In this document: positions 50,777-59,614 of the stretch, piece by piece
Numbering within the stretch: position 1 is the first letter of the stretch
Layout of the letters: each line of letters starts with the position of its first letter
Assembly (NCBI RefSeq): GCF_012971745.1
Contig: NZ_CP048834.1
Location: 3,038,001-3,102,000, forward strand
Direction of reading: 5' to 3'
Source of the DNA: Starkeya sp. ORNL1
GTDB lineage: Bacteria > Pseudomonadota > Alphaproteobacteria > Rhizobiales > Xanthobacteraceae
DNA: 64,000 nucleotides
Made by a program: the position numbers and the translations under genes
Notes under the pieces: generated by a model
Databases searched by the model: none
Seen by the model: only the letters and a program-made list of their open reading frames with translations
Told to the model about the DNA's origin: nothing

Positions 50777-51760
50777 TCAGGGTGCGGGCGACGGCGAAGT
50801 CAGCTTCGCGAGGATGAGTGAAAAATACTCGCGCGCATCTGTCCACTCGCCAACCGGCGTCCAACCACCGGCCCGCAGCAACAAGCGCGCCTCGCGCACG
50901 CCGTACTTCAGGCTGTTCTCCGTGTGTATCGTCTCTCCCAGCGACATCGCAAAGATTTCGCCATCGATGATAAATTCCACATCACGCGTTGCTTCAAGGT
51001 GCATCTCAATCCGCGACTCGTCCTCGTTCCAGCGAACCCGATGCCTGAAGGCGTCAACCGGGATGGAACCCAGTAGTTCGCGATTAATCCTCCGGAGAAG
51101 GTTGAGGTTAAAATCAGCGGTGACTCCCTCCGCATCATCGTAGGCGGCCAGAAGGGTGCTGCTGTCTTTCGTTCGGTCTATGCCAATCAGCAGCATAGAA
51201 TCCGAGCCGAGTATCCCGGCCATGCCTCGCAAGAGGTCGACCGCCGCGGGTACGAGCATGTTGCCGATCGTTGACCCCGGAAAGAACCCGAGCCTTGGCA
51301 GGCCGTCAATGGAGCCAGGGAGTTTCAGCGGTCTGGTAAAGTCCCCCTCGACCTCATGTACGGGAAGCGTTGGGAACGCAGAACGAATAAGCGCCGCCGA
51401 TGCATGTAGAAACTCGCCAGATATATCGATCGGCACGTATGCGGATGGCTCGATGGCTGAGAGCAGCATTGGCGTCTTTGCCGATGAACCCGAACCAAAT
51501 TCGACCACCGCTCGGCGCGGCCCAGTCAGCGTCGCGATAGCGTTTACCGCGTTGGCCAGAATTTCACGCTCTGTACGCGTCGGATAGTACTCCGGCAGTG
51601 CAGTGATCCGCTCGAAAATTCTGGATCCGCGAAGATCGTAGAACCATCGAGCAGGGATCGCCCGCCGCCGCTGACTGAGACCAGCAATAACGTCTTCGCG
51701 AAACGCGGGGTCAGGCAGGAAGGGCGCATTGTGGCGTGTCTCGATCGACCGAACAAGCAT
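50777..51760 (-). CDS. egtD: L-histidine N-alpha-methyltransferase EgtD
   Basis: This 327-residue SAM-dependent enzyme trimethylates histidine to hercynine, the first step of ergothioneine biosynthesis. The SAM-binding motif VVEFGSGSSAKT (about residues 69-80) and the family phrases PARWFYDLRGSRIFERIT and PEYYPTRTE are clear. Its length matches the family. ATG 51760 shares a base with the egtB stop, so the two are coupled. Confidence 0.94.
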   Translation of the reverse strand: MLVRSIETRHNAPFLPDPAFREDVIAGLSQRRRAIPARWFYDLRGSRIFERITALPEYYPTRTEREILANAVNAIATLTGPRRAVVEFGSGSSAKTPMLLSAIEPSAYVPIDISGEFLHASAALIRSAFPTLPVHEVEGDFTRPLKLPGSIDGLPRLGFFPGSTIGNMLVPAAVDLLRGMAGILGSDSMLLIGIDRTKDSSTLLAAYDDAEGVTADFNLNLLRRINRELLGSIPVDAFRHRVRWNEDESRIEMHLEATRDVEFIIDGEIFAMSLGETIHTENSLKYGVREARLLLRAGGWTPVGEWTDAREYFSLILAKLTSPSPAP

Positions 51761-53046
51761 CAGATGTCCCTCGCAAGACGGACGCCAGTGAACTGCCAGC
51801 GCTGATGTGGGTAGAAGAAATTGCGATAGCTGGCGCGGACGTGACCGCGTGGAGTTGCACAACTTCCGCCCTTCAGAACGAATTGGCCGGACATGAACTT
51901 TCCATTGTATTCGCCAACGGCTCCGGGTGCCGCGCGAAAGCCTGGGTAGGCGAGATACGCCGAGGCGGTCCATTCCCAGACGTCACCGAACATCTGGGCG
52001 ACACCATCGGCGTGACTGGCCGGCCATGCGCGGACCGCTTCTGCGCGATCGAGTAAATTGCCCTCGGTGTCGTTGAGATTCTCGGCCGCGCTTTCCCATT
52101 CGGCTTCCGTCGGCAGGCGCGCCCCTGCCCAGCGAGCGAAAGCGTCGGCCTCATAGAAGCTGATGTGTTGAACCGGAGCGCTCTCGTCCAAGGCCGTTAC
52201 GCCGTCCAGTCCAAATTGACCCCACGAGCCACCTTCGTCTCGCCGCCAATAGAGAGGCGCGTCGATTGCATTTTGTCTAACCCAGGCCCAGCCGTCCGCC
52301 AGCCAATTGCCTACTGTGACGTACCCTCCATCTTCAATGAAGGCCTGCCATTCTCCGTTGGTGACCACACGATCAGCTATGGCGTGAGGCGTGAGCCAGG
52401 TCTTGTGACGCGGGCATTCGCAGTCAAAAGCGAAACCGCGACCGGCATGCCCGACGTTCACCGGCCCTTCACGCCCTTCGATCCACCTGACCGGCCGGGA
52501 AACATCGAGGGGCCTCGGCCCGCGTGATGGCCAGACAGCCGGCGCAAGCGGGTTCTGGGCGAAAAGATTGAGAAGATCAGTGAGAAGGAGTTCCTGATGC
52601 TGTTCCTCATGGTGGCAGCCCAAAGTCAAGAGTTCGAGGGCTTCAAGAGGCAGCAGGCCGATTGCTGATCGAACCGCATCATCGACGTGGAGGCGATAGG
52701 CGCGTGTCTCGTCAAGCGACGGACGAGTTATAAGTCCGCGAGACGCTCGACCAATCCGGGCCCCTTTCGCCTCATAGTAGCTGTTGTACAGGAAAGGAAA
52801 GCGAGCATCGAAGAGGCGGTATCCAGGAACGAATTCGGCCAACACAAACGTCTCGAAGAACCACGTCGTATGCGCCAAATGCCATTTTACCGGGGACGCA
52901 TCCGGCATCGATTGCACAGACGCATCGGCGTCGGAAAGATTCTCCGCGAGCGCGAGACTTAAGGCGCGTACGTGGCTGAATCGCCCTGCCGACGACTCCG
53001 TGGCGGACTCCGCCCATGTATCGATCGTCTTAACGGTCGCTGCCAT
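51760..53046 (-). CDS. egtB: Ergothioneine biosynthesis sulfoxide synthase EgtB
   Basis: This 428-residue non-haem iron enzyme joins a thiol substrate (cysteine or gamma-glutamylcysteine) to hercynine with oxygen. The DinB-like N-terminal half has the metal-binding histidines in WHLAHTTWFF and HHEEQHQEL (HX3HXE). The C-terminal half is the sulfatase-modifying-factor-like fold (GDVWEWTASAY, and LKGGSC). ATG 53046 is used, with GAGGG upstream. It is the first gene of the egtB-egtD-MOSC operon and element B lies 128 bp upstream. Confidence 0.93.
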   Translation of the reverse strand: MAATVKTIDTWAESATESSAGRFSHVRALSLALAENLSDADASVQSMPDASPVKWHLAHTTWFFETFVLAEFVPGYRLFDARFPFLYNSYYEAKGARIGRASRGLITRPSLDETRAYRLHVDDAVRSAIGLLPLEALELLTLGCHHEEQHQELLLTDLLNLFAQNPLAPAVWPSRGPRPLDVSRPVRWIEGREGPVNVGHAGRGFAFDCECPRHKTWLTPHAIADRVVTNGEWQAFIEDGGYVTVGNWLADGWAWVRQNAIDAPLYWRRDEGGSWGQFGLDGVTALDESAPVQHISFYEADAFARWAGARLPTEAEWESAAENLNDTEGNLLDRAEAVRAWPASHADGVAQMFGDVWEWTASAYLAYPGFRAAPGAVGEYNGKFMSGQFVLKGGSCATPRGHVRASYRNFFYPHQRWQFTGVRLARDI

Positions 53047-53693
53047 CGAGAGCCCTCTACATCTATGCAATAAAACCGACTTCCTCGGGAGACCCGTGGC
53101 GTAGCTGACCGGTTAACCCCGTGTCCTCGTGCCCGCCGGGGATATATTCGCTCAAGAGCCGTAAAGCGACGATTGCACTTAGGTATGGCCAGTACCTTCG
53201 TATAGGTCCGCGACCCAAGTCGAGCGGGGTGTTCCTTTCGCGGCCTCACTTCCAACATTTGGAAGTTCAGGCAACCAAGACATCGGCACGTCGAGTTGTC
53301 ACGTCGTCGGCGCAATGACGTTGCTCACACGGGACTGCACGCCCTTCGCCACCTGGGCTAGGCAACCGGGCGGCGACAGCGGCGCAATCCCATGCCCATC
53401 CGACTTTCAGGCCTCGCAGGTCCGCCAGCCAGGGCCCTGGCTAGCCTTTCGGCTCCCTGTTTTGGTACGCGATAGCTTTGTGTTCCGCCGCCTCTCGTGA
53501 GCGTGATTGCGAATTGCCCACCATGGGGCACTGAATCCTCATAGTGGAAAGGTGCTGAACACCATCATCTGCCTATTCTGGCGCTGCCCGACGACGACAT
53601 CTCTAATAAGTGGAGACTGCACCCAATTCGCCGATTTTTACTTTCGGGAGTCGCACCGGTCTCTGACTCTGGCGTAATGGCGCACTGCACAAT
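53047..53693. other. Non-coding stretch between egtB and mug
   Basis: The 647 bp contain no recognised gene. They hold element B (53175-53203) and, to its right, a perfect 8-bp-arm palindrome (ACTTCCAA, CAT, TTGGAAGT; 53248-53266) that could be another operator or a small hairpin. The mug gene ends just to the right, so the rest is probably its 3' region. Confidence 0.5.
53175..53203 (+). promoter_or_regulatory. 29-bp double-palindrome element B, upstream of egtB
   Basis: Site 1 is GCACTTAGGTAT, the spacer GGCCA, site 2 GTACCTTCGTAT. It lies 128 bp before the egtB start on the opposite strand. The CGATTGCAC sequence at its left edge is shared with element C. Confidence 0.65.
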
Positions 53694-54218
53694 TCAGGTT
53701 CTTGGGCAGCGCTGCTTTACCGCTTGATTGAGTTGACCGTAGGCGCTGACCAATTGATCGAGGCCAAACGCGCGATTTCGTCCACTCGGATTTGGCAAGA
53801 GCCACACTGCAGCGCCGCCGATTGTGATCTGCTGGGGTCCCCACGCGATCTCCCGTTGGCCGGATAGCGCCGCATAGGCTGCCTTGCCGAGAAAAGCGAC
53901 AAAGCGAGGTGCAAAGTGAACGATCTTTCGTTCAAATTCCATGGCGGCCGCGATGAATTCTTGTTCCGAAAGGTCATCTGCCCGCGCCGTCGGCCGCTCA
54001 ACGACCACGGTCAGACCGCAACCGTAGTCCAGGATCGCACGGTCGTTCTCAGGAAGGATTTCCTCCGGAGTGAAGCCGGCAAGGTGGATCGCGCGCCAGA
54101 AGCGATTGTTCCTCCCGACAAAATGATGCCCCGAGGCGGCTGCGGAGATTCCGGGATTGATCCCGCAGAAGACCACGGAAAGGTGCGGGGCGATGATATC
54201 AGCGAGCGGTTTGGCCAT
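53694..54218 (-). CDS. mug: Mismatch-specific DNA glycosylase (Mug/TDG family)
   Basis: This 174-residue DNA repair enzyme removes uracil, thymine or etheno-cytosine from mismatched DNA. The active-site motif GINPG (about residues 19-23, Asn activates water) and the second motif NPSGRN (about 142-147) define the family. Mug is known to excise 3,N4-ethenocytosine, a lesion formed from vinyl-epoxide and lipid-peroxidation aldehydes. As the last gene of the epoxide hydrolase operon, its job may be to repair that damage. Confidence 0.9.
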   Translation of the reverse strand: MAKPLADIIAPHLSVVFCGINPGISAAASGHHFVGRNNRFWRAIHLAGFTPEEILPENDRAILDYGCGLTVVVERPTARADDLSEQEFIAAAMEFERKIVHFAPRFVAFLGKAAYAALSGQREIAWGPQQITIGGAAVWLLPNPSGRNRAFGLDQLVSAYGQLNQAVKQRCPRT

Positions 54219-54257
54219 GGGTATGCCTCACAATTTCGGCCCCACCGTCGTTGCGGA

Positions 54258-54686
54258 TTAGCGTATGGAGACAAGGTAATTTCTTAATGCCACGGCCTGA
54301 TTATGCTCGGTGTCCTTGGCCCCGTACAGCAATGTCACTTTGCCGTTCTTGAGAAGGTCACAAAGTTGGCCGAGCGCGCGTTCGTCCTGCGCCAACTCTA
54401 TATAGTAGCGCCGGCAAAATTCCTCCCAGCGATCTGGGTCATGGCCGAACCATTTTCGTAGGGAGGTGCTCGGCGCTATGTTCTTCAGCCACAGGGTCAG
54501 GGCCGCGGTTTGCTTTGTCAGTCCCCGCGGCCAGATGCGATCGACCAGCACGCGAGCGCCATCATCGGTGTCCGCCTTCTCATAGATTCGCTTTGTCCAA
54601 AGATCTTTCGCCGACGCCGCTGCCGCGGCGCCGATCATGTGACGACGGCGCTCATCGATCGTCTCCGGAAAACTGACGGTGTTCAT
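54258..54686 (-). CDS. DUF488 family protein
   Basis: This 142-residue protein is of the DUF488 family, whose function is unknown. Typical phrases are KRIYEKADTDDGARVLVDRIWPRG, here in the first half, and LKNGKVTLLYGAKDTEHNQA near the end. The tyrosine/aspartate/cysteine set of the family is partly present. It lies 39 bp upstream of mug and 55 bp after an SDR gene in the same operon. Confidence 0.82.
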   Translation of the reverse strand: MNTVSFPETIDERRRHMIGAAAAASAKDLWTKRIYEKADTDDGARVLVDRIWPRGLTKQTAALTLWLKNIAPSTSLRKWFGHDPDRWEEFCRRYYIELAQDERALGQLCDLLKNGKVTLLYGAKDTEHNQAVALRNYLVSIR

Positions 54687-54741
54687 GGTGATGCCTCTCT
54701 AGGTGCGGCAATGCGCTTTGAAGTCCTGATGCGTCCGGACG

Positions 54742-55494
54742 TCACGAGACGAGCTGCTGGCCGCCGTCAATGTCGTAGGTCGCGCCCGTCAGCGCGGTGT
54801 TGCTCATGATGTGAACAGCGAGCGCGGCGATGTCGGCGGGTCCAACGACGCGCCGGATCGGTAGTGTCGCGCGCAGTTCCTCGCGCCGTTTGTCGAGATT
54901 CTCGCCGAGCAGCGATGCCGACAGCGGGGTGTCGACGAAGCCGGCAGCGATCAGGTTGACGCGGACCGGCGCCAGTTCGAGCGCCAGATTGGCGATGAGC
55001 GCGGGAAACGCCACGGTAACCGTCGAGACGATGGCGAGGCCCGGCCGTGGGCGACGCGCGCCGGTGCCGCCCATGAAGATCAGCGAGCCGGCCGGCCTGA
55101 CCTTTCCGGCAGCGCTGCGCGCGACATTGAGCGCGAGCAGCAGGTGCTCGGTGAGATCGCGCCGCGCCTCCTCGGGAGGCATTTCGAGCGGGGAACGGTA
55201 GTGCGGGGCGCCGGCGGTGACCATGACGTGGTCGACCGGTTCCGGCAGATCCCGGAAGAACGACTCCAGGGCGGACGGATCATTGGCATCGAAGGCGGCG
55301 GTGCGCTCCGCGCCGACCTCGCGCGCCGCCTGATCGAGCCGGTCGCGATTGCGCCCGGCAAGGATGATTCCGGCGCCTTCAGTGCGGGCACGCCGGGCGG
55401 TCTCCAGCCCGATGCCGGCGCTGCCACCGATGACGATGACGGTCTGTCCGAGCAGTTCGGGCTTGCGCCGCATGGGGATTGCCGAGGTGCTCAT
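54742..55494 (-). CDS. Short-chain dehydrogenase/reductase
   Basis: This 250-residue SDR enzyme has the Rossmann motif VIGGSAGIGLE (about residues 20-30) and MGGTGARRP where many SDRs have a catalytic serine. The classical YxxxK motif is replaced (STVTVAFPA), so activity may be lower or unconventional. GGAGGATCC precedes ATG 55494. It follows the VOC gene by 55 bp in the epoxide hydrolase operon. Confidence 0.85.
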   Translation of the reverse strand: MSTSAIPMRRKPELLGQTVIVIGGSAGIGLETARRARTEGAGIILAGRNRDRLDQAAREVGAERTAAFDANDPSALESFFRDLPEPVDHVMVTAGAPHYRSPLEMPPEEARRDLTEHLLLALNVARSAAGKVRPAGSLIFMGGTGARRPRPGLAIVSTVTVAFPALIANLALELAPVRVNLIAAGFVDTPLSASLLGENLDKRREELRATLPIRRVVGPADIAALAVHIMSNTALTGATYDIDGGQQLVS

Positions 55495-55549
55495 GGATCC
55501 TCCGATCGCCACGTCAGGCCGGGCTAGCGTGCCTCCCGTGAAGCGCGTT

Positions 55550-56179
55550 CTACTTCGGCAGTTCCCGGCCGAGCTGCTCGGCCACCATGTATTGCGCGTA
55601 CCAGTCCGGCCAGGTCTCGTCGTGCCGGCCGCCGGTGCGCTTTTCATGCTCGCCATGCGCGGTTGCGGCGCGCCGCAGCGCTGCCGCGAGGTCGGCTCCG
55701 GAGCCGAAGCTGGTCGCCTTCGAGTCGATCCGCCCCGGAAACCGGGTGGTGATCTCCTGGAGCAGCCAGCCATTGCCGTCGGGATCGTTGAACGTCGCGA
55801 ACGAGACGTAGCTGCGTCCCTCCGGATCCCGGCCATTGATGGCCGGCTGTCCCGGTCCGGCACGGTGGAACACGTCGCTCACATCGGCGCCGTGGGCGAC
55901 GAGGTCGGCGCGCGCCGCCACGATGTCCGACACGATGAGATAGAGCCCCTGCGCCGAGCCCGGCGCGGCCGCGGTGACGCCCTTGCCGAAGTGGATCGAG
56001 CCCGGCGAGCCGGGAGGCGTGAACTGCACCACCCGGAACGTGTCGCCGACCGGGAAGTCGGCATCGAGCCGCCAGCCGAGGCCTGCGTAGAACTGCTTGG
56101 AGCGGTCGACGTCCGCGACCGGAATGACGACGACCTCGAGCTTCAGGTCGACGGGACGCGCACTTGCGGTGTCTGACAT
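55550..56179 (-). CDS. VOC superfamily (glyoxalase/bleomycin-resistance-type) protein
   Basis: This 209-residue protein has a VOC domain (about residues 12-125; VVVIPVADVDRSKQFYAGLGW and TFNDPDGNGWLLQEI) and a charged C-terminal tail. VOC members include glyoxalase I, dioxygenases and drug-binding proteins. ATG 56179 is favoured, since GGAAACGGCC lies just upstream; ATG 56197 adds six residues. It lies 52 bp after the epoxide hydrolase gene, consistent with electrophile detoxification. Confidence 0.85.
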   Translation of the reverse strand: MSDTASARPVDLKLEVVVIPVADVDRSKQFYAGLGWRLDADFPVGDTFRVVQFTPPGSPGSIHFGKGVTAAAPGSAQGLYLIVSDIVAARADLVAHGADVSDVFHRAGPGQPAINGRDPEGRSYVSFATFNDPDGNGWLLQEITTRFPGRIDSKATSFGSGADLAAALRRAATAHGEHEKRTGGRHDETWPDWYAQYMVAEQLGRELPK

Positions 56180-56231
56180 GGCCGTTTCCTTTTCCATGCG
56201 GGTGGGCCTGATCCTGCCCGCCCCGTCCGGT

Positions 56232-57533
56232 TCAGATTTGCTGGCGCAGCGGACGGAACGACGTCCTGAGCTCGGCGCTGAAGGCCGCGGGCTGTTCCCA
56301 GGCGGCGAAGTGGCCGCCCTTGGGCAGCCGATTGTAATGGATGAGCTTCGGATACGCCTTCTGCGCCCAGCTCTGCGGCGCCTGGTAGATCTCGTCCGGG
56401 AAGGCGCTCACGGCGACCGGGATCTTGATGCCGCGGGGGTCGAAGAAGCCTCCCGTCGGAAAGTGCGCATTGTCCCAATAGAGGCGCGCCGAGGAGATCG
56501 GGGTGTTGGTCAGCCAGTACAGGGTGACATTGTCGAGGATGTCGTCGCGGGTCAGGCCCTCGGACTTGCCGTCGAACACGCCGGCGATCAGCTCGTAGCT
56601 GCGGATGTCGTGGTCGAGCATCCAGGCCGCCAGTCCGACCGGCGAGTCCACGATGCCGTAGAGCGTCTGCGGGCGGTTGTTCATCTCGATCGCGTAGCCC
56701 AGCCCGTTCTTGTAGAAATCGTCGAGCTGATCCCAGGCGCGCTTTTCGTCCGGCGACAGGCCGGCCGGCGGCGGGCCGCCGGCGGCGAGCGCCTTCGAGA
56801 TGTCGGCAGGAACGGTGGCCGCCATGTTGGTGTGGATGCCGAGCAATCCCGGCGGTTCCTGCACCGCCATCAGTTCGGTGACCGCGTTGCCCCAGTCGCC
56901 GCCCTGCGCGACATATTTGGTGTAGCCGAGGCGTTGCATCAGCGTCGCCCAGGCTTTGGCGATGCGCACGGGGGTCCAGCCGGGCGCCGTCGGCTTGCCG
57001 GAGAAGCCGTAACCGGGCAGCGAGGGGATCACCACGTCGAACGCGTCCGCTGCGCTCCCGCCATGCGCCGTGGGATCGGTGAGTGGCGCGATGATCTTGA
57101 TCTGCTCGATGATCGAGCCGGGCCAGCCATGGGTGATGATCACCGGCAGCGCCTTGTCGTGCTTCGAGCGGACATGGATGAAGTGGATGTCGAGCCCGTC
57201 GATCTCGGTGACGAAGTTCGGCAGCGCCTTCAACTGCGCCTCGCATTTGCTCCAGTCATAGTCGCTCGCCCAATATTGCGCGAGCTTGCGGGCGGTGGCG
57301 AGTTGCACGCCCTGCGTGGTGTCCGTCACCGTCTCCTTGTCCGGCCAGCGGGTTGCGGCCACGCGCCGGCGCAGATCGGCGACGTCCTCCGGCGGGAAGC
57401 TGATGGTGAACGGGCGAATCTGGTCGCCCGCCGCGGCGGCGAGCGAGGGCGACGGGAACAGGCTTGCAGCACCGGTAGCGGCGGCGGCGACAAGCACATC
57501 ACGTCGCGTGAGGTACGAGTGTGGGTCCGACAT
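56232..57533 (-). CDS. Epoxide hydrolase-family protein with Tat-type leader
   Basis: This 433-residue alpha/beta hydrolase of the microsomal epoxide hydrolase (EHN) family opens epoxides with water. The EHN domain (FTISFPPEDVADLRRRVAAT), the oxyanion loop HGWPGS, the nucleophile in GGDWGN (about residue 200) and the general-base histidine in KGGHFAAWEQP are all present. The leader contains RRDVLVAAAATGAASLF, a twin-arginine signal, so it is probably exported folded. It is the first gene of the five-gene operon and elements C and F lie upstream. Confidence 0.9.
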   Translation of the reverse strand: MSDPHSYLTRRDVLVAAAATGAASLFPSPSLAAAAGDQIRPFTISFPPEDVADLRRRVAATRWPDKETVTDTTQGVQLATARKLAQYWASDYDWSKCEAQLKALPNFVTEIDGLDIHFIHVRSKHDKALPVIITHGWPGSIIEQIKIIAPLTDPTAHGGSAADAFDVVIPSLPGYGFSGKPTAPGWTPVRIAKAWATLMQRLGYTKYVAQGGDWGNAVTELMAVQEPPGLLGIHTNMAATVPADISKALAAGGPPPAGLSPDEKRAWDQLDDFYKNGLGYAIEMNNRPQTLYGIVDSPVGLAAWMLDHDIRSYELIAGVFDGKSEGLTRDDILDNVTLYWLTNTPISSARLYWDNAHFPTGGFFDPRGIKIPVAVSAFPDEIYQAPQSWAQKAYPKLIHYNRLPKGGHFAAWEQPAAFSAELRTSFRPLRQQI

Positions 57534-58097
57534 GGCAGTCTGTCCTCCGTGGCCGCGGCCTCGGCCGGATAAGGCGGCCGCACGTCACGCTCGGCCATCG
57601 ATCGCCGAATGGCGATTGCACGATGGTATCGCCAATACCTTGATATCGGCTGGCGACCCTCCGCATGGGCGCCAAGACGGCTCACCAAAGCAAAAAACTT
57701 CAAACCGATACCAAGGTACTATCGGCCACCAGACCGCGGTTGGCGCATGGTTCCCACGCGGTGGTGAAGCGCTCTCGTTGGAAGAGCTAACGATGCGCTC
57801 TCGAACCGAATTTCGACCTTCGATCGGGAGGCTATTGTTGAGACGAAGCGACTGGTCGACATCACGAGCCTAGCCCCGGGTTCCGAAAATCGCACCCGGG
57901 TGGCGTGGCTTTGCTTGGCGCACTGAACCGACCGGCTGCCCGGAAGCGAATAAATAAGTCGATGACTGTGGGTTTCACCAGCGGGGCAAGGTCGAGACGA
58001 TGTGGGATATTACGTTGGACGGATCTGCCTTTGAGTTCATGAAAATAGAGGTGACCGACGTCAGATTCAGCAATCTGGATTGTGGGGCCGGATTGCC
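57534..58097. promoter_or_regulatory. Divergent region with elements C and F
   Basis: The 564 bp between the epoxide hydrolase and flavoprotein genes have no gene. Element C (57618-57646) and the single palindrome F (57708-57719, ATACCAAGGTAC) lie in its left part, 84 and 174 bp before the epoxide hydrolase start. The right part, before the flavoprotein gene, shows no clear motif. Confidence 0.55.
57618..57646 (+). promoter_or_regulatory. 29-bp double-palindrome element C, upstream of epoxide hydrolase operon
   Basis: Site 1 is GCACGATGGTAT, the spacer CGCCA, site 2 ATACCTTGATAT. It lies 84 bp before the epoxide hydrolase ATG on the opposite strand. Confidence 0.65.
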
Positions 58098-59474
58098 ATG
58101 AGCCTTACCTTCGACGCGATCATCATCGGTGCCGGGCAGGCCGGGCCATCGCTTGCCGGCCGCCTTGCCGACGCCGGCATGAGCGTCGCCATCGTCGAGC
58201 GCAAGTTCTTTGGCGGCACCTGTGTCAACACCGGCTGCAAGCCGACTAAGACACTGGTGGCAAGCGCCTATGCGGCCCGCATGGCCGCCCGCGCGGCGGA
58301 GTATGGCGTAGTCATCGATGGGCCGCCGCGCATCGACATGGCGCGCGTGAAGGCGCGTGCCGGCAAAGTGATCACCGACTCGCGCCAGGGGATCGAGAGC
58401 TGGCTGGGCGGCATGGCAAATTGTGCCGTGCTGCGTGGCCATGCCCGCTTCGAGGGACCGGACAGGCTCCGGGTCGGCGACGAGATGCTCACCGCGCCGC
58501 GCATTTTCCTCAATGTCGGCGGGCGCGCCGCGGTGCCGGACATGCCCGGCGTCGACACCGTGCCGTTCCTGACCAACAGCAACATGGTCGAACTCGACCA
58601 TCTGCCGAAGCATCTCGTGGTGATCGGCGGCAGCTATATCGGGCTCGAATTCGCGCAGATGTATCGCCGCTTCGGCGCCGATGTCACAGTCGTGGAGATG
58701 AATGACCGCCTGGTCTCGCGCGAGGACGAGGACGTCTCGGCAGCGATCGCCGACATATTGGCGGCGGAAGGCGTCGGCATCCGCGTTGGTGCCAAGTGCA
58801 TCCGGCTCGCACCGCATGGCGAAGGGGTGGCGGTCGCGGTCGACTGCGTGAGCGGCGCGCCGGAGATCATGGGATCGCACGTCCTGCTGGCGGTCGGTCG
58901 CCGGCCCAATACCGACGATCTCGGCCTGGAGATCGCCGGCGTCGAGACCGATGCGCGCGGCTACATCAAGGTCGACGACCACCTCGCCACCAACGTGCCC
59001 GGCATCTGGGCGATGGGCGATTGCAACGGCCGCGGCGCCTTCACCCATACCGCCTATAACGACTTCGAGATCGTCGCTGCCAATCTGCTTGACGGGCAGG
59101 ACTGGAAGCTAAGCCAACGGGTGCCGGGCTACGCGCTCTATACCGATCCGCCGCTCGGGCGGGTCGGCATGACCGAGACGGCGGCGCGTGCCACCGGTCG
59201 CCCCTTGCTCATCGGCAAGCGACTGATGACGCGGGTCGGCCGCGCGGTGGAGAAAGGCGAGACGCAGGGCTTCATGAAAGTCGCCGTCGACGCCGAGACC
59301 AAGCGGATCCTCGGCGCCGCGATCCTCGGCACCGGCGGCGATGAGGCGATCCACGGCATACTGGACATGATGAATGCCGGCGCACCGTACACGACGCTGC
59401 AGCGCGCCGTGCCGATCCACCCGACCGTCTCCGAACTCATCCCCACCATGCTGGGTGAGATGAAGCCGGGCTAG
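58098..59474 (+). CDS. Flavoprotein pyridine nucleotide-disulfide oxidoreductase
   Basis: This 458-residue class I flavoprotein is related to mercuric and glutathione-type reductases. The FAD-binding GAGQAGPSLAG (about residues 11-21), the redox-active disulfide CVNTGC with KPTKTL, the NAD-binding GGSYIGLEFA and the second FAD segment WAMGDCNG are present, and the C-terminal domain carries the dimer-interface histidine in VPIHPTVSEL. Extra mercury-binding cysteines are lacking, so thiol or quinone reduction is more likely. ATG 58098 is chosen by homology. Confidence 0.9.
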   Translation: MSLTFDAIIIGAGQAGPSLAGRLADAGMSVAIVERKFFGGTCVNTGCKPTKTLVASAYAARMAARAAEYGVVIDGPPRIDMARVKARAGKVITDSRQGIESWLGGMANCAVLRGHARFEGPDRLRVGDEMLTAPRIFLNVGGRAAVPDMPGVDTVPFLTNSNMVELDHLPKHLVVIGGSYIGLEFAQMYRRFGADVTVVEMNDRLVSREDEDVSAAIADILAAEGVGIRVGAKCIRLAPHGEGVAVAVDCVSGAPEIMGSHVLLAVGRRPNTDDLGLEIAGVETDARGYIKVDDHLATNVPGIWAMGDCNGRGAFTHTAYNDFEIVAANLLDGQDWKLSQRVPGYALYTDPPLGRVGMTETAARATGRPLLIGKRLMTRVGRAVEKGETQGFMKVAVDAETKRILGAAILGTGGDEAIHGILDMMNAGAPYTTLQRAVPIHPTVSELIPTMLGEMKPG

Positions 59475-59614
59475 GGGTCGAACATGGTGGAAACTCGACG
59501 CGATCCACGACGCGCGATGGAGTTCGATCCTACCGTACGGCTGCTAGGCCTCGCGAGGATGGTGAACCTTGAATCGCCGGCGGAGACTCGAACCGCGAGC
59601 AATTGATCCGTTCT

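Noticed and set aside
59560..59612. tRNA-like T-arm (GGTTCGAGTCTCCGCC on the - strand)
   Set aside because: The stem has mismatches, and no anticodon arm, D-arm or acceptor partner was found, so neither a tRNA nor an att-site remnant can be supported.
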